Below are positions 23,844-34,459 of a stretch of 64,000 bases of DNA, in pieces. This DNA comes from Microdochium bolleyi (lineage: Eukaryota > Ascomycota > Sordariomycetes > Xylariales > Microdochiaceae). The notes under the pieces were generated by a model, which did not search any database, was not told the origin of the DNA, and saw only the letters and a program-made list of their open reading frames with translations. Positions within the stretch are counted from its first letter, which is position 1. Every line of letters begins with the position of its first letter. The DNA is taken from assembly GCA_001566295.1 (NCBI GenBank), contig KQ964246.1, positions 682,001-746,000 on the forward strand, written 5' to 3'. A program made the translations under genes and the position numbers.

Positions 23844-24654
23844 ATGCTGTCATCGCAAACATCATCCATCACCGCCCGCCTCGCCAGAACCGCAGCGCAA
23901 CGCGTCCTTAGACAAACCACGACGACTACCTCCTTCGCCAGCAGAACCAGAGCATTCCACGCATCAACCAGCAAAATGACCGTCCACAACATCGAGTCGT
24001 AAGTTTGTTGGCCCGCTCCTCCACGGCGGCGGCGGCGGCTGCGGCGTCAGCTGCGGCTTCCCGTCCGAGCTCTTGTTGCATCCTTGAAAACACACAGAGC
24101 CACCCACTAACAACATTTTGCCATGAAACAGCGTCGCGGCCTGGAAGGAGGCTCTCGAGAAGAACAAGGTTGTCATGCTCGACTGCTTCGCCACCTGGTG
24201 CGGTCCCTGCAAGGCCATCGCGCCCATCCTCGCCAAGTAAGTTGCCTCCCGTCCCTCAGGCTTCGCACTCTCCCTGCTGCCGCTGGCTTGGTCCACGCAT
24301 CTGCGCAAAGAACCTTGCCGTGGCTGCAACCGCCCTTGGTGGCTTCCGAGTGCACGCTCGAACACACACGCCCCGAGGACTGCTTCGCTAACATCGTGGC
24401 TTTTTCCACCACTCACCAGGCACTCCAACGAGGAGGAGTTCAAGGACATCTTCTTCGCTAAGATCGACGTCGACCAGCTGCCTGAAGTCTCCCAGGAGCT
24501 CGGCATCCGCGCTATGCCCACCTTCATGATCTTCACCGACGGCCAGAAGACCGACGAGCTGGTCGGCGCCAACCCCGGCGGCCTCAAGACCCTCCTCGTC
24601 AAGGCCAGCGCTGGTGATGATGCCGCGCCTGCCGCGCCTACCGAGTCTGCTTAA
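23844..24654 (+). CDS. thioredoxin with N-terminal mitochondrial-type presequence
   Basis: This is a dithiol-disulphide oxidoreductase. Three exons: 23844-23998, 24132-24236 and 24420-24654. The product is 164 aa. The active site WCGPC occupies 74-78, inside VVMLDCFATWCGPCKAIAP. The cis-proline loop is RAMPTFMIF. The first 44 residues are rich in Ser, Thr, Arg and Ala without acidic residues (ARLARTAAQRVLRQTTTTTS), which fits a mitochondrial targeting peptide. Met45 starts the usual 120-aa cytosolic thioredoxin core (MTVHNIES). The same gene may therefore give both a mitochondrial and a cytosolic form by alternative transcription or translation start. Both ATGs lie in exon 1. A C-terminal Ala/Pro tail (DDAAPAAPTESA) follows the fold. 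Confidence 0.93.
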
Positions 24655-25089
24655 ATCCAGCGCGGACGTGGAAGAACATGGATATCGGAACGGAGAAGAG
24701 AGGAAGAATACAGGAGAGTGAAGACATATGTCTGTTATGTTGTCCTTAGCATTATACCATTACGCCAACAGAGCGAATGAACAACGACAACCGAGGGGTT
24801 CTGGCCGGTGAGCTGTGACATGAAGCAAACTGGTCTTTGTGGGGATGATGTAGCTTGTGTAGTCCGTATCGACACTTGTCTTTCTTTCGTCATCCATGCG
24901 GGGTGATAGGATGACGACAAACTGTTCCTCGGCAAAGAGTCAAGTAATAGAGGTCCAATAACGATTCATGCGGTAACATGAAGGACCCCCAAACTATCTC
25001 GAATCCGGCAGAGTCTTGGCGCTCTTCCCACTTTGGCTGCCTTCAGCAAGAGGAGTCGGACGAGCGTGGGCATCCCTGCTCTGATCAGG
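24655..25089. other. intergenic, thioredoxin 3' flank
   Basis: No gene is seen. The stretch leads into the retrotransposon relic. Confidence 0.5.
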
Positions 25090-26040
25090 CTCAAGGACCT
25101 CGTTCGGTCATCTTTGCCTGAAGCTCGAGGAAGACCTCAGCTGGTTTTAGTTTGCACCGCAGAACGAAGCCCGAGTTCTTTGCGTGGAAAAGAGTAGTGA
25201 ATGTGGTTGCGCAACGAGTAGCAAGACAGCGGATGATGAAAGGTACGCATGATAGGTGGATGTCGAGTGGCGGTACCACGATCTCTGCCTCGAAGTATCT
25301 GATGGGGGTCGAGCGTGGCGCACCGCAGACGATACGCAGGCGTTCAGCCTATGCCAAACAGCTACGCCATCTGAGAGTACGCTCCCCATAACCGTTGTAT
25401 AGATCTGCCTCGCGCGCGCGAGGCTGCATCTCCACGTTGTCGCGGCGAGTCTCGTGAGCGCCAGCATTTGTATCTTCATCTTGGCCATAGTACGCTTCAT
25501 ATGCTCCTCCCATTCTTAGCTTTCTGTCGATCCAGACGCCGAGGAACCACGAGCTCTCGCTGGGCTGTATTTTTCATGTCGCCGAGGCGTAGCTACCGCG
25601 CCGGCGCTTCGTAGGCGCGGTAAAGGATGAAAGGAGCTCACTCTCCGAGGATTCAAAGCTCATTCCCACTTCCTCGGCCCACCCCACACATATCCCCTAC
25701 GCCTTCTCGAGGGCCTGGGTGGTTGATTTCGGGTGCTTTCCGATCGCCATGAGATACTTATCGCCTGATCGCTTGTGTGATCGACGATAACGAGCTGCGG
25801 GTGCGCTGCGAGTCTTTCGTATAGGGATGCGATGTAGTGAAGGAAGAGCAAAGGAGATACTGGCGACCCTTGCGGCACGCCGGCGAGGACCGGTAGTAGG
25901 TTGGATACGAATCCTGTCGTATTGAAGGCGAGCCGTACGTTACGGAAGCGCTGCGGGTAATATCCGAGGGCGAATAAGGCGCTTGCTATGCGTACGAGTT
26001 CTTTCGTGAAGGGCTGGGCCGCAATATAGTCGAACACCTA
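25090..26040 (-). mobile_element. decayed non-LTR (LINE, Tad-like) retrotransposon fragment
   Basis: Minus-strand pieces in different frames match the reverse transcriptase and C-terminal part of a fungal Tad-type LINE ORF2. First comes YYPQRFRNVRLAF and the RT motif GVPQGSPVSPLLFL (26037-25800). Next is a piece resembling the WAEEVGMSFE block, then SSWFLGVWIDRKLR near 25520. A shift to another frame gives LTRLAATTWRCSLARARQIY near 25450, and a further frame ends with EAEIVVPPLDIHLS near 25280. The catalytic (F/Y)xDD motif is not intact and several frameshifts separate the pieces. The copy is 5'-truncated and dead. Base composition is not strikingly AT-rich, so strong RIP is not obvious. Confidence 0.85.
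25594..25622. repeat. 9-bp inverted repeat inside the LINE relic
   Basis: TACCGCGCC and GGCGCGGTA are separated by 11 bases and form a perfect GC-rich stem. It may be chance or element sequence. Confidence 0.5.
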
Positions 26041-26815
26041 TAGGAATAAAGTCGTCCCCCGGCGCTTTCCAAAGCGAGGTACCGCGTAGCTCATACGCTA
26101 CGTCTCAAAGAATAATGCCAAGCAGGACAAACAGAACGACAGCGCGCTCGCAAGGGGATGGAATAGGACCCCATGTCTACGTGGACATCTGTCACATGAT
26201 CTATAGCATGCGGAGGCTGATGTGAGGGGTCATAGATCAAAGCCCAGAATAACGACAGCAGAAGCGTGGACTAGAAGTGTGGATTAGGACAAGGGGACTC
26301 ATGGAAGGAGAGTCGTCCGAGAATGTGGTCTTCTCAATGAGTATGGGAGACTGTGGACGAACCATCTGCACAGGATTGCAAGCAGCCACGCTCCGCGTAA
26401 ATGATCAAATATCTTGCTGAGCTGCTAGGAATGTTTGTGCTGTGGTCGAAGAATGTAAAACGGGGTCACGGTAGCACGAGAGAGAAGTGTTTGGTCTATA
26501 TCGAACTAAGGCGAGCCCCTAGCGCAACGTTAACAAGGTGCAGCGGCATGACCTAGGCATACAACGTGGCATATTCTTCGAGTACAGCACATAGCAAGCA
26601 CGCTGGCAGAGTCACAAAGAACATCTTGCAGATCTGCTAGTCCGGAGATGGACCATCGCATGTCCGAGTCCAGCCTTGTTCTTCGTGGCCGCTATGCAGG
26701 AGAAAGGCGACCTGGCACCGATCAGATCGCCACGCACAGTCAACACAAAACTGGTGAGCATTAATACAGAGCGCCCTCTTTACAAGACCCAAGAGGAGTG
26801 CTCCTGGACACTATT
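26041..26815. other. intergenic, no gene recognised
   Basis: This may include more of the retrotransposon's upstream part in degraded form, but no motif was found. It abuts the transporter stop codon. Confidence 0.45.
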
Positions 26816-28425
26816 TCACACCTTTGTCCACTTCCACCCCTTCTGCAGCACCCTCGACGCCCCAAAGCACAGCATCCCGGCTAACATCTCCAGCCCACAG
26901 AAGACCTGCAACCCCCAATACTCCTGGCCGCCCATGCTCTCCAGGATCGCGCCCGCGATAGGCGGACTGATCAGCACGCCCACCCCGCCGAGTCCGAACG
27001 CGATGCCCGTCCGTGTTCCGACCTCGCGGATCTTGCTGACCTGCGCGACACACGCGGGCGCCAAGCTGAAGATGGAGCCCGCCACGAAGCCGAAGAGCAC
27101 GGCGTACGCCCACAGGGCTGGGGTGCTATTGACCCCCGGGAGCCACAGGGCGAGGGTGATGACGGCAGACGCGCCCAGCCAGAGCGTCGTGAGGTTGAAG
27201 CGGCCAACTTTGTCGGCGAGGAGGCCTGGGATGATGCGACCGGGGATGCTGTGCGTTTCTTCATGTCAGTAAAGTGATCTCTGATCGAAGGGGTGTAGTA
27301 CGAAAGAGAAAGCTCACCTCGCCGCACTCCAGATGGGAATCAGATACACCACCAGCTCCGGGTCAAAACCAGCATTCCTAGCCTGCACGAGGATATAGCT
27401 CTGCGGGACAAACATCCCCCCGAAGAATAAGAAACATCCTAGAAATAACAGCGCGCTCTCCTTCTCCTTGAACGGCTGGGTGTAGTCCCGCAGCAGCAAA
27501 GGCTGGGGCTTCGGCTTCAGTCTCGAGCTGACGAGCACGCACGCCGTCACGCACAGGCAGAGACACAGCAGACCCATGACGCGCATCGTCCAGCCGAACC
27601 CGATGCGCGGGATCAGCTGGACGAGCAGGATGGGCAGCGCGATGCCGCCGACCGCGGAGCCCGAGATGGCGATGCCCAACGCCGCGGCGCGCCGGCGCTT
27701 GAACCACGTCATGATGCACGCCATGGTGGTCGTGGAGATGCACGACTGCCCTATGCCGCAGACGATGCCCTGCGCGAGGAGGAACTGGTAGTACTGCGTG
27801 GAGAGCGAGGTCATCATCAGGCCGAAGATGAAGATCAGGGTGCCGCTGTAGAGCAGCCAGCGGTGGCCGTAGGAGTCGAAGGCGCGGCCGACCTGTTTGC
27901 AGCACAGATATAATGTCAGTCGTTGCAAGTCCACGGGAGTGACTGAGTAAACGTAGAGATTGAAGAGGCAGCCGAAGGACTCACCACAGCGGTACTGCTG
28001 TCCATCGCAAACCCTTGCAGTGCAGGAATCCACGAAATCAGGGACAAGCTGGTGTCGCGCAGGATACTCTCCGAGTACACCTGGACAAAGACACCGGAGC
28101 AGTTGAAGATGCCGAATGTGCAGACAAAGGCGCACCAGGCGCCAAAGACGACGGACCACGCTGCCCAGCCGCCGTCGGGAAAGTCGTCGTCGTCATTGGT
28201 GGTTGCAGGAGCTAGACTTGTCGCTGAGATGGCGGGGGTCAGGGGCACGCCTGTGCCGGTCTCGAGGGCCGAGGCATGCTGATGCGCGTGCCCGTGTTGA
28301 TCTGGAACCGAAGAGTCTTTGGGTGGTGACAAGTTGTTGCGTCTTTGGCAGGAGTCAACGTCTGTGTTGGGATTCGAGGTGGCGAGAGGACTCTTCTCTT
28401 GTACCTCGGCAGTGTGGCCGGCCAT
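26816..28425 (-). CDS. MFS transporter, monocarboxylate-porter type
   Basis: A plasma-membrane carrier of the MFS monocarboxylate transporter (MCT-like) group; substrate unknown. Three exons: 28425-27985, 27892-27318 and 27248-26816. The product is 482 aa. The frame is open upstream to a GTG at 28458 but the first ATG is at 28425 (MAGHTAEVQEK). A long polar cytosolic N-terminus of about 75 residues precedes the hallmark DFPDGGWAAWSVVFGAWCAF that opens helix 1. About twelve hydrophobic segments follow, with an inter-helix loop GRAFDSYGHRW after TM2 and a central loop KPKPQPLLLRDYTQPFKEKE. It ends VLQKGWKWTKV. Its neighbours (a LINE relic and a pseudogene) give no functional hint. Confidence 0.92.
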
Positions 28426-30016
28426 GTTGCCGCCGAAGTGATGCTTTTGCTGGGTCACGCGTATGAAGTTGATGTGAGCATCAGCGTGCCATGCTGCACA
28501 TTGGGGCAGTTGAAGTAGTCCAAGCGTGGACCGGAAAGAGAAAACAAAAAAAGCTGGAGCGTCTCGCCTTCATGTCAACCTGCGCCCTTCCCCCGCAAAC
28601 TTCGACACGATCCCCACTCTTGTCTCGGCCACAGGCCCCGGGTCATGACGTCCGACTCCCGAGCATTTCAGGGCGGTGTGCCAGCACTATCAGGGACGGC
28701 TGACGAGACTGTTCGGTCGATGGATGGGGCTACTGCTTGACACAACTCGTTCCCTCGTTCCTCGAGCAACGTCACCGATTCGTGTTACTGCATACTTTCC
28801 ACGGTGATGTCAAATTGAGCAAATAGGGTTGTGGGTCAGTAGTCTTTGGACCCACTGAATGTCTGCACAAAGGCGCGGCAGTCTCCAACAACTACAATGA
28901 GTTGGCTTGCCACTCGGGGACCCTCTTTGGTGCTATTCGTCGGGAGCAGGCAGGGTCATGAACCAAGCGTAAAAAGTTACGGATGAGGCCGGATTTTCTC
29001 TTAATTGGACCATTGTGTGCAGGTGGCTGATGTTTGTTCGCACACGTGCGAGCGGGCCTGACTTAGTCAACCGGTTAGGTATGCCCAGACCGGACTTGTT
29101 GAGGCAATGAACATTGCCATTAGTACTTTTAAGCCTCGTGGCTTGGATGCTATCAATGTCATCCCAGCACCTAAGTCCATTTAATCTATTATCAAGAGGC
29201 CTGTACGTAGCGGCTTCTGTCCGGGTTCGTGTCATGATTTTGCGTTGCAATTGCTCGGTTAATTCGAGTGTCTGTGTTGTTCTGACTGCTGCAGAGCTTT
29301 TTCCGTGTTCTTGTGCAATGTCTGCTTCCAAGGGTCCATTCTGCACAACTCGCTTAGTGTAGGCATACTCCTAGTATGCCTGTGACATAATTACAAGTAT
29401 CGAGATTTATAGGGTCCGAAACGTACTCTACTACCGAAGTAATATTATGCACGCATTTAGTTGTTTATGAATATCTACTAGTGTATGTATAGTATATTTA
29501 TCCCTTCGTACAGTTCCGGTCTCGGAATTGCAGCAACTTCTAGAGGACAATATTATTACTAGGAGCGACGAGGGATGAGCAGAGGCTAAGCAGACCTGAG
29601 CATGACCTGGCTCTATAAAAGGCGCTTACCACGTTTGGAAATGGGTGCGATTTAGAGTGGGCAGCGATTTCCCAGCTTCGCTGTGCGACCAAGCATAAAC
29701 CTTGAAACTTTGGACCAGTGTGCGTACGTGCCTTGAAGGTTTTCAGCTCAGCCCTATGCAACATCCCGGAGACGCCGTCGTTCTATTCTTGGCCTCGGGC
29801 TCCAGTCGCGATCCTGGGGCAATTTACACGAAGCCATCGACCCCGCATTGACGATGCCTTTCCTCGGCCATAACTGCTGGTCAGTACGCCTAGGCCAATG
29901 ACAAGCTCCGAAACTTGTGTCTAGGGGACCTAGGCTTCCGAGTAGGTCGGTCCGTGTGGTCCTCGCCAGATTTTATAATCACAAGAGCTCCATGGAAAGC
30001 ATCCCCCTTCTCTTGC
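28426..30016. other. intergenic with an AT-rich patch
   Basis: No gene is recognised. The segment 29390-29520 is distinctly AT-rich. A perfect hairpin lies at 29361-29381. Weak in-frame extension of the downstream pseudogene reaches to about 29950. Confidence 0.5.
29361..29381. repeat. perfect 9-bp inverted repeat, 3-base loop
   Basis: AGGCATACT CCT AGTATGCCT is a complete hairpin sequence, next to an AT-rich patch. It is too isolated to call a terminator or a transposon end. Confidence 0.6.
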
Positions 30017-31003
30017 CTGTCCATAGACGACCACCGCTGGTTCCACGGGCACTACTGACTTCTGCAAATTAACTTCTGGTGCCACGAGGATGGCGAAAGT
30101 ACCAGCCGGCCGTTCTCGTATGTCCAGACACTGAGGATGAACAGCAACTTGCACTCTGGTTTCGCGATGGACTGGCCACTGGTCGTCACCACACTGCAAA
30201 GGTCCGCGGCCAGGCTACAGCACCTCATCCTCAACAACGCTGCCGGCATGAGCACGCACCGCTTCCCATGCACACGGAAGGACAGCTATCGAGACGTCGA
30301 GTTCCCAGAGCTCAAAGTGGTAGAGTTCGACCGCTGTGCCATCAGACGCAGCGATTCGGGCGCTCTGGCATTGCTACGGCAGATGGCTCGGACCAGCAGG
30401 CAGCTCGAAGAGTTCCGCTTCGTCGGCAAGTCGGCCTGGATCGGCGAGGAAATTGACGAGCACGTCACGGCGGCCGACTTTGTCGACTGCCTGCGGTCCT
30501 CTCGCGGCACGCTCCGAGTGCTGAGCATCGACCTGACCAAGTTCATATTCCAGGTCAACCAGCTCTCATGCCCACCCCTGGACCGCGCCGCGCTGGTCGA
30601 CTTCACCAGGCTCAAGAAGATCTCGCTCGAGGACGCCTCGTTCTGCCATCACCACCGCCTGGCAGACCCTACCAGCCGTTGAACGATGCCAAACACCTGT
30701 CCCACAGACCTGCTCCCAGTATCGGTCCGGCATCTGATATTGCGCGTGTATCATGCGGAAGCGACCCGTGGCGGCGGCGGCGGTGGTGCTTGGGACGACA
30801 TCACAGAGCTGGCGTGTCAAACAGGCGTCGCGGGCCGATTCTCCAACCTACGCAAGGTCAAGTTGCGTGTGACTGTCGGCGAGGAGTATGGAACCCGCGA
30901 CGTCAGCACGGCCGACGGCGGGAGATTCGTTGCCGAAGTTGAGACACGGCGGAAGGCAATAAGGGGGCTGTGTACCAAGTCGGGCGTTCTTTTTTCGATC
31001 TGA
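30017..31003 (+). pseudogene. F-box/LRR-like gene relic with in-frame stops
   Basis: One reading frame carries continuous protein character but is broken by TGA at 30056-30058 and TGA at 30680-30682. Readable blocks are SIDDHRWFHGHY before the first stop, LLQINFWCHEDGESTSRPFS after it, then repeated LRR-like segments (LQHLILNNAAG, LKVVEFDRCAIRR, LRVLSIDLTKFIF, LKKISLEDASFCHHH). After the second stop it continues with LLPVSVRHLILRVYH and FSNLRKVKLRVTV. This resembles the C-terminal part of the large fungal F-box/LRR family. No N-terminal F-box or start codon was found. A GT..AG intron removing either stop is not evident. It may alternatively be a gene with unrecognised introns. Confidence 0.65.
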
Positions 31004-31884
31004 AGATTGGATCGGCTGGAATATTGTCGCAGTGTCCACAGGTTGCTACTCACCTGCACAGTCCTTCGCACCAATAATGTATCAATGCATTCTGCTCTGA
31101 AGGGTCTGCAAACGCTTATCCCTATCCTTTTGTGATTGCAGCTTGAACTCGGCGCGTGAGAAGCCAAGCTATAGTGGCCAGGGGACTTGGTGACGTTGAG
31201 TTGTCGTAAATGAGTGAATGTTCCCAGCAGCTAGCTGTGCTATGAGTGAAAACTCAGCGCAAAAGCCAAAGGTTATCCAGCGTTAGGGGAGAAGCGAGAA
31301 TTTCTGGAGTACACTGCCAGAATGTACAGGCACGCCCAATGCAGCCACACATCATCACACGCACCTGCGAGCGCATGTTGTATTCAGATTATGCCGTGCC
31401 ACCACTCTGCTGCACAAGGGGTACAAGATCCGATGCAGAATCACACTACACACTTCCCGAGAGGACCATGGAGACTGGCTGCCGACGCGGGCGGGGTTCC
31501 CCTCTGGCATATGCACGCTGCGGGAGTGGTAGCACTATATTCGCTCTCGGCGTGGGCCGCAGCAGGCTGACCAATGAGTGCTGGTCCTTGCTGGATTTGC
31601 ATACATCGTGGTGGTGCCAGTGGTGGTCTCTTGATCAGCCCTCGCACATGCAGAGTGCGACCTGAGACATGGCTGATGTCGAGCCTGAAGGTGATTGCGC
31701 TGGGGACGCGGCGGCCAGTAGGTACAAAAAGGGCTGTGCCTGCCACCCAAAGAGGGTTATCGCAGACAAGCTGATTCCGGTTTACTATACTCTAACGCTA
31801 TAAGAACAGTGTGTGCCCTTCCCTCTTCTGAAGACGATCAAGTACGAAACCACTTCAAGATCTTCTGCTTGCAAGATCGTGACC
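31004..31884. other. intergenic, P450 upstream region
   Basis: No gene is seen apart from short random frames. The P450 promoter lies at the right end. Confidence 0.5.
31799..31804 (+). promoter_or_regulatory. TATA-like box of the P450 gene
   Basis: TATAAG lies 86 bases before the P450 start codon, in a context free of other genes. Confidence 0.4.
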
Positions 31885-33775
31885 ATGATCGAGATGGCCG
31901 ACCTCGGCTTGCTCAGTATCGGTGCTTGGATTTTTGTCGGCTCATACGTGGCAGTAAGTGCTCATACCCGGCCAGTCATGTTACTACCCCGATCACTCAC
32001 GATTATACAATACGCAAGTACTACATCTATGCCGGCCTGACCGGGCCACTGGCGAAACTCCCCGGGCCGTGGTGGAGCAAGTTCACTAGCTTGCCCATTG
32101 CCTATCAGGTCTTCCACGGCACCAGGATCTACTTGCTGCACGACCTTCACAAGAAATACGGTGAGTTCAGTGACTCATACACTACTCAGAATGCTTGAAG
32201 TTACGGTATCAAAGGTGACTGACTACACAAAATCCAATACGCCAAAGGCCCCATCATCCGCGCAACCCCCAGCGAGGTGTCCGTCGCGGACCCCAAGGCC
32301 GCGTACGAGATCCACAAGTTCCGCAGCGAGTACCTGAAGACGCAGTTCTACGAGGACTTCGCGCCGGACGGGGCGCAGAACATCTTCACGACCGCGGACC
32401 CGGCACACCACGCCCGCTGGCGCAAGCTGTTCGCGTCGTCGGTCTCGCAGTCGAACCTGTTCACCTTGCAGCCGCTGATCCGCAGGTACGTGACCGTCCT
32501 GGTCCGGCGGATGGAGCGCGAGAGGCGGGAGCAGGGATACGTGGACGTGGTCAAGTGGCTGCGGGCGTTCACGTCGGATATCACGGGGGAGATGAGCGTG
32601 GGGTCGTCGCTCGGGACGATGGAGACTGGCGAGGTAAGTTCAGCAGCATGTTTGCGCATGATTTTTGCCATCATTATCGGGGGAAGAATCCATAGTATAG
32701 ACATGGCAGCTCGCTTTCTAGAGACGCTTTCCCTACTGACATTTGTTGCATCACGTCGTAAAACACAAAGGAGACGCAATACGTCAGCGACATCAACCGC
32801 ATGTTCGCCCTCAACATCCTCCGCCTGGCCGTGTGGCAAACCGACTTCTCCACGACGCGGAATCTCCCCTTTTTCCCCTTCTCTGCGCTGCGCGGGGTCA
32901 GCGAGCGCCTCAACACGGTCGTCAAGGCGTACATGGACGACTATCGCGCCCGCATCAGCTCGGGCGATAGCGACGGCGACAACGGCAGCGGTGGCGGCCA
33001 GACCAGGATCCTGCTAGATAAGGCGCTCGCGGTGCAAGCGCAGGAGGGCATCCCCGAATCCGAGGTCCTGTCTAATGCGGTCCTCCTGATGATCGCGGGC
33101 ACCGACACGACGGCGAACACGGTGGCTTACATGGTGTGGCTGGTGCTGAAGTATCCGGAGATCCGAGAGAGGCTTGTCAGGGAGATCGAAGATGCCGGTA
33201 TACCGGAGGACCCTAGCATCAGCGACTTCGGCAAGCTGAAGTACCTTGACCATTTCATCATGGAGACCTTGAGGCTGTATGGCCCAGCCCCGGGCCCGCT
33301 GCCCAGGAAGGTGGTAAGTTGTGTTCGTTAATACTGAGCCTGTGCTAAAGAAAGACACAACTCTATATCTTGCTTGGCTACACGCACTGACAAATTGCAA
33401 CAGCCCGAGGGCGGTCGTGATCTTGGCGGACACTTCATCCCCGGCGGCACCACCGTGTCACCCCTCAGCTACAGCGTCTCGCGGAACCCGGACATCTACC
33501 CGGACCCGTACACCTTCAACCCGGATCGCTGGGCCGACGCCACGCCCACCATGAAGGACGCGGACTTCAGCTGGGGCGGCGGCGCGCGGATCTGCCTGGG
33601 AATGCACATTGCGCAGCTGGAGATGCGGATGGTCATGGTGGCCTTGCTGCGGTCCCCGCTGCTCGGGAGCGACGCGAAGCTCGCGTACGGCGTCAACGGC
33701 TTCTCGGATGACGGGATGGTGCAGTTCGAGTCCATGTCGGCGCGTCCGAGGGGAAATCAGGTGCTCATCCACTGA
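31885..33775 (+). CDS. cytochrome P450 monooxygenase, ER-anchored
   Basis: This is a microsomal fungal P450 of the secondary-metabolism or xenobiotic type; CYP family not assigned. Five exons: 31885-31953, 32019-32160, 32248-32633, 32771-33313 and 33404-33775. The product is 503 aa. The N-terminal membrane anchor (LGLLSIGAWIFVGSYVAYY) is followed by the hinge KLPGPWWSKF. The I-helix oxygen motif AGTDTT is at 308-313 and the K-helix ETLR at 364-367. The haem loop is FSWGGGARICLG with Cys444 as thiolate ligand. The position usually occupied by Phe in FxxGxRxCxG is Trp437. All junctions keep frame and all donors are GTAAGT or GTGAGT. There is no adjacent backbone enzyme gene (PKS, NRPS or terpene synthase) in this window. 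Confidence 0.94.
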
Positions 33776-34459
33776 GTGGGCTAGTGTTGTCTATACTTCA
33801 TCTGGGTTGGTGCTCGTGTTCAGGGTGGACGGCTACATGGGTTTTTGTCCAGTTGTGATATCATGAAGCGGGAAACTCGCATCTGCCATTTTTGCCCTTC
33901 AACACCATACGAATTATCATCTCATGATAGCGTAGTGGAAGTGCCGATTCACCGTTTTCCTCGCATGGACAATCCACAACTCATAGCCTGATGCGGAAGA
34001 GACCCCGTTGCGAGGCTCCTGGATCTGTTCAGCCGCGTGACTGATCCCGCCACCTTGGCCAATAGTGCGGACCGACCTGGCCGAATGTCAGCCCACCGAG
34101 GACGCGGCAGAGTCCGTTTTTAACAAGCCTCGCCCGGATATGAGGCTCGAATTGGGTATCGTGGAGACCGATCCGGACCAGCAACCGCTGGTGGCGTTCA
34201 ACTTCAGCCGCAGCTCTGCCATTGACAGCCCGGACCCCTGAGACTAACCGTCACTAATGCAAGCCACCAATGTCTAGACTCAGGTCCCCATCGACACTCA
34301 TCCTATTTCGGTATTAACACTAGCGGTGCGGAAGAAAGCATCAATCGAATCCTGCTAGAGCATGCTATGGAGAAATTAATAAAACTCGAGGGTGACCGCT
34401 TCGTGCTGGATGATGGACAGGGCCGTCCCTTCTCCCTGAATTACTCTGTGACAGCTATC
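33776..34459. other. intergenic with a coding-like remnant
   Basis: At about 34064-34241 one frame reads protein-like sequence ending SSAIDSPDP and a stop, and a different frame just upstream also looks coding. This may be a frameshifted gene relic. Nothing else is seen. Confidence 0.4.
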
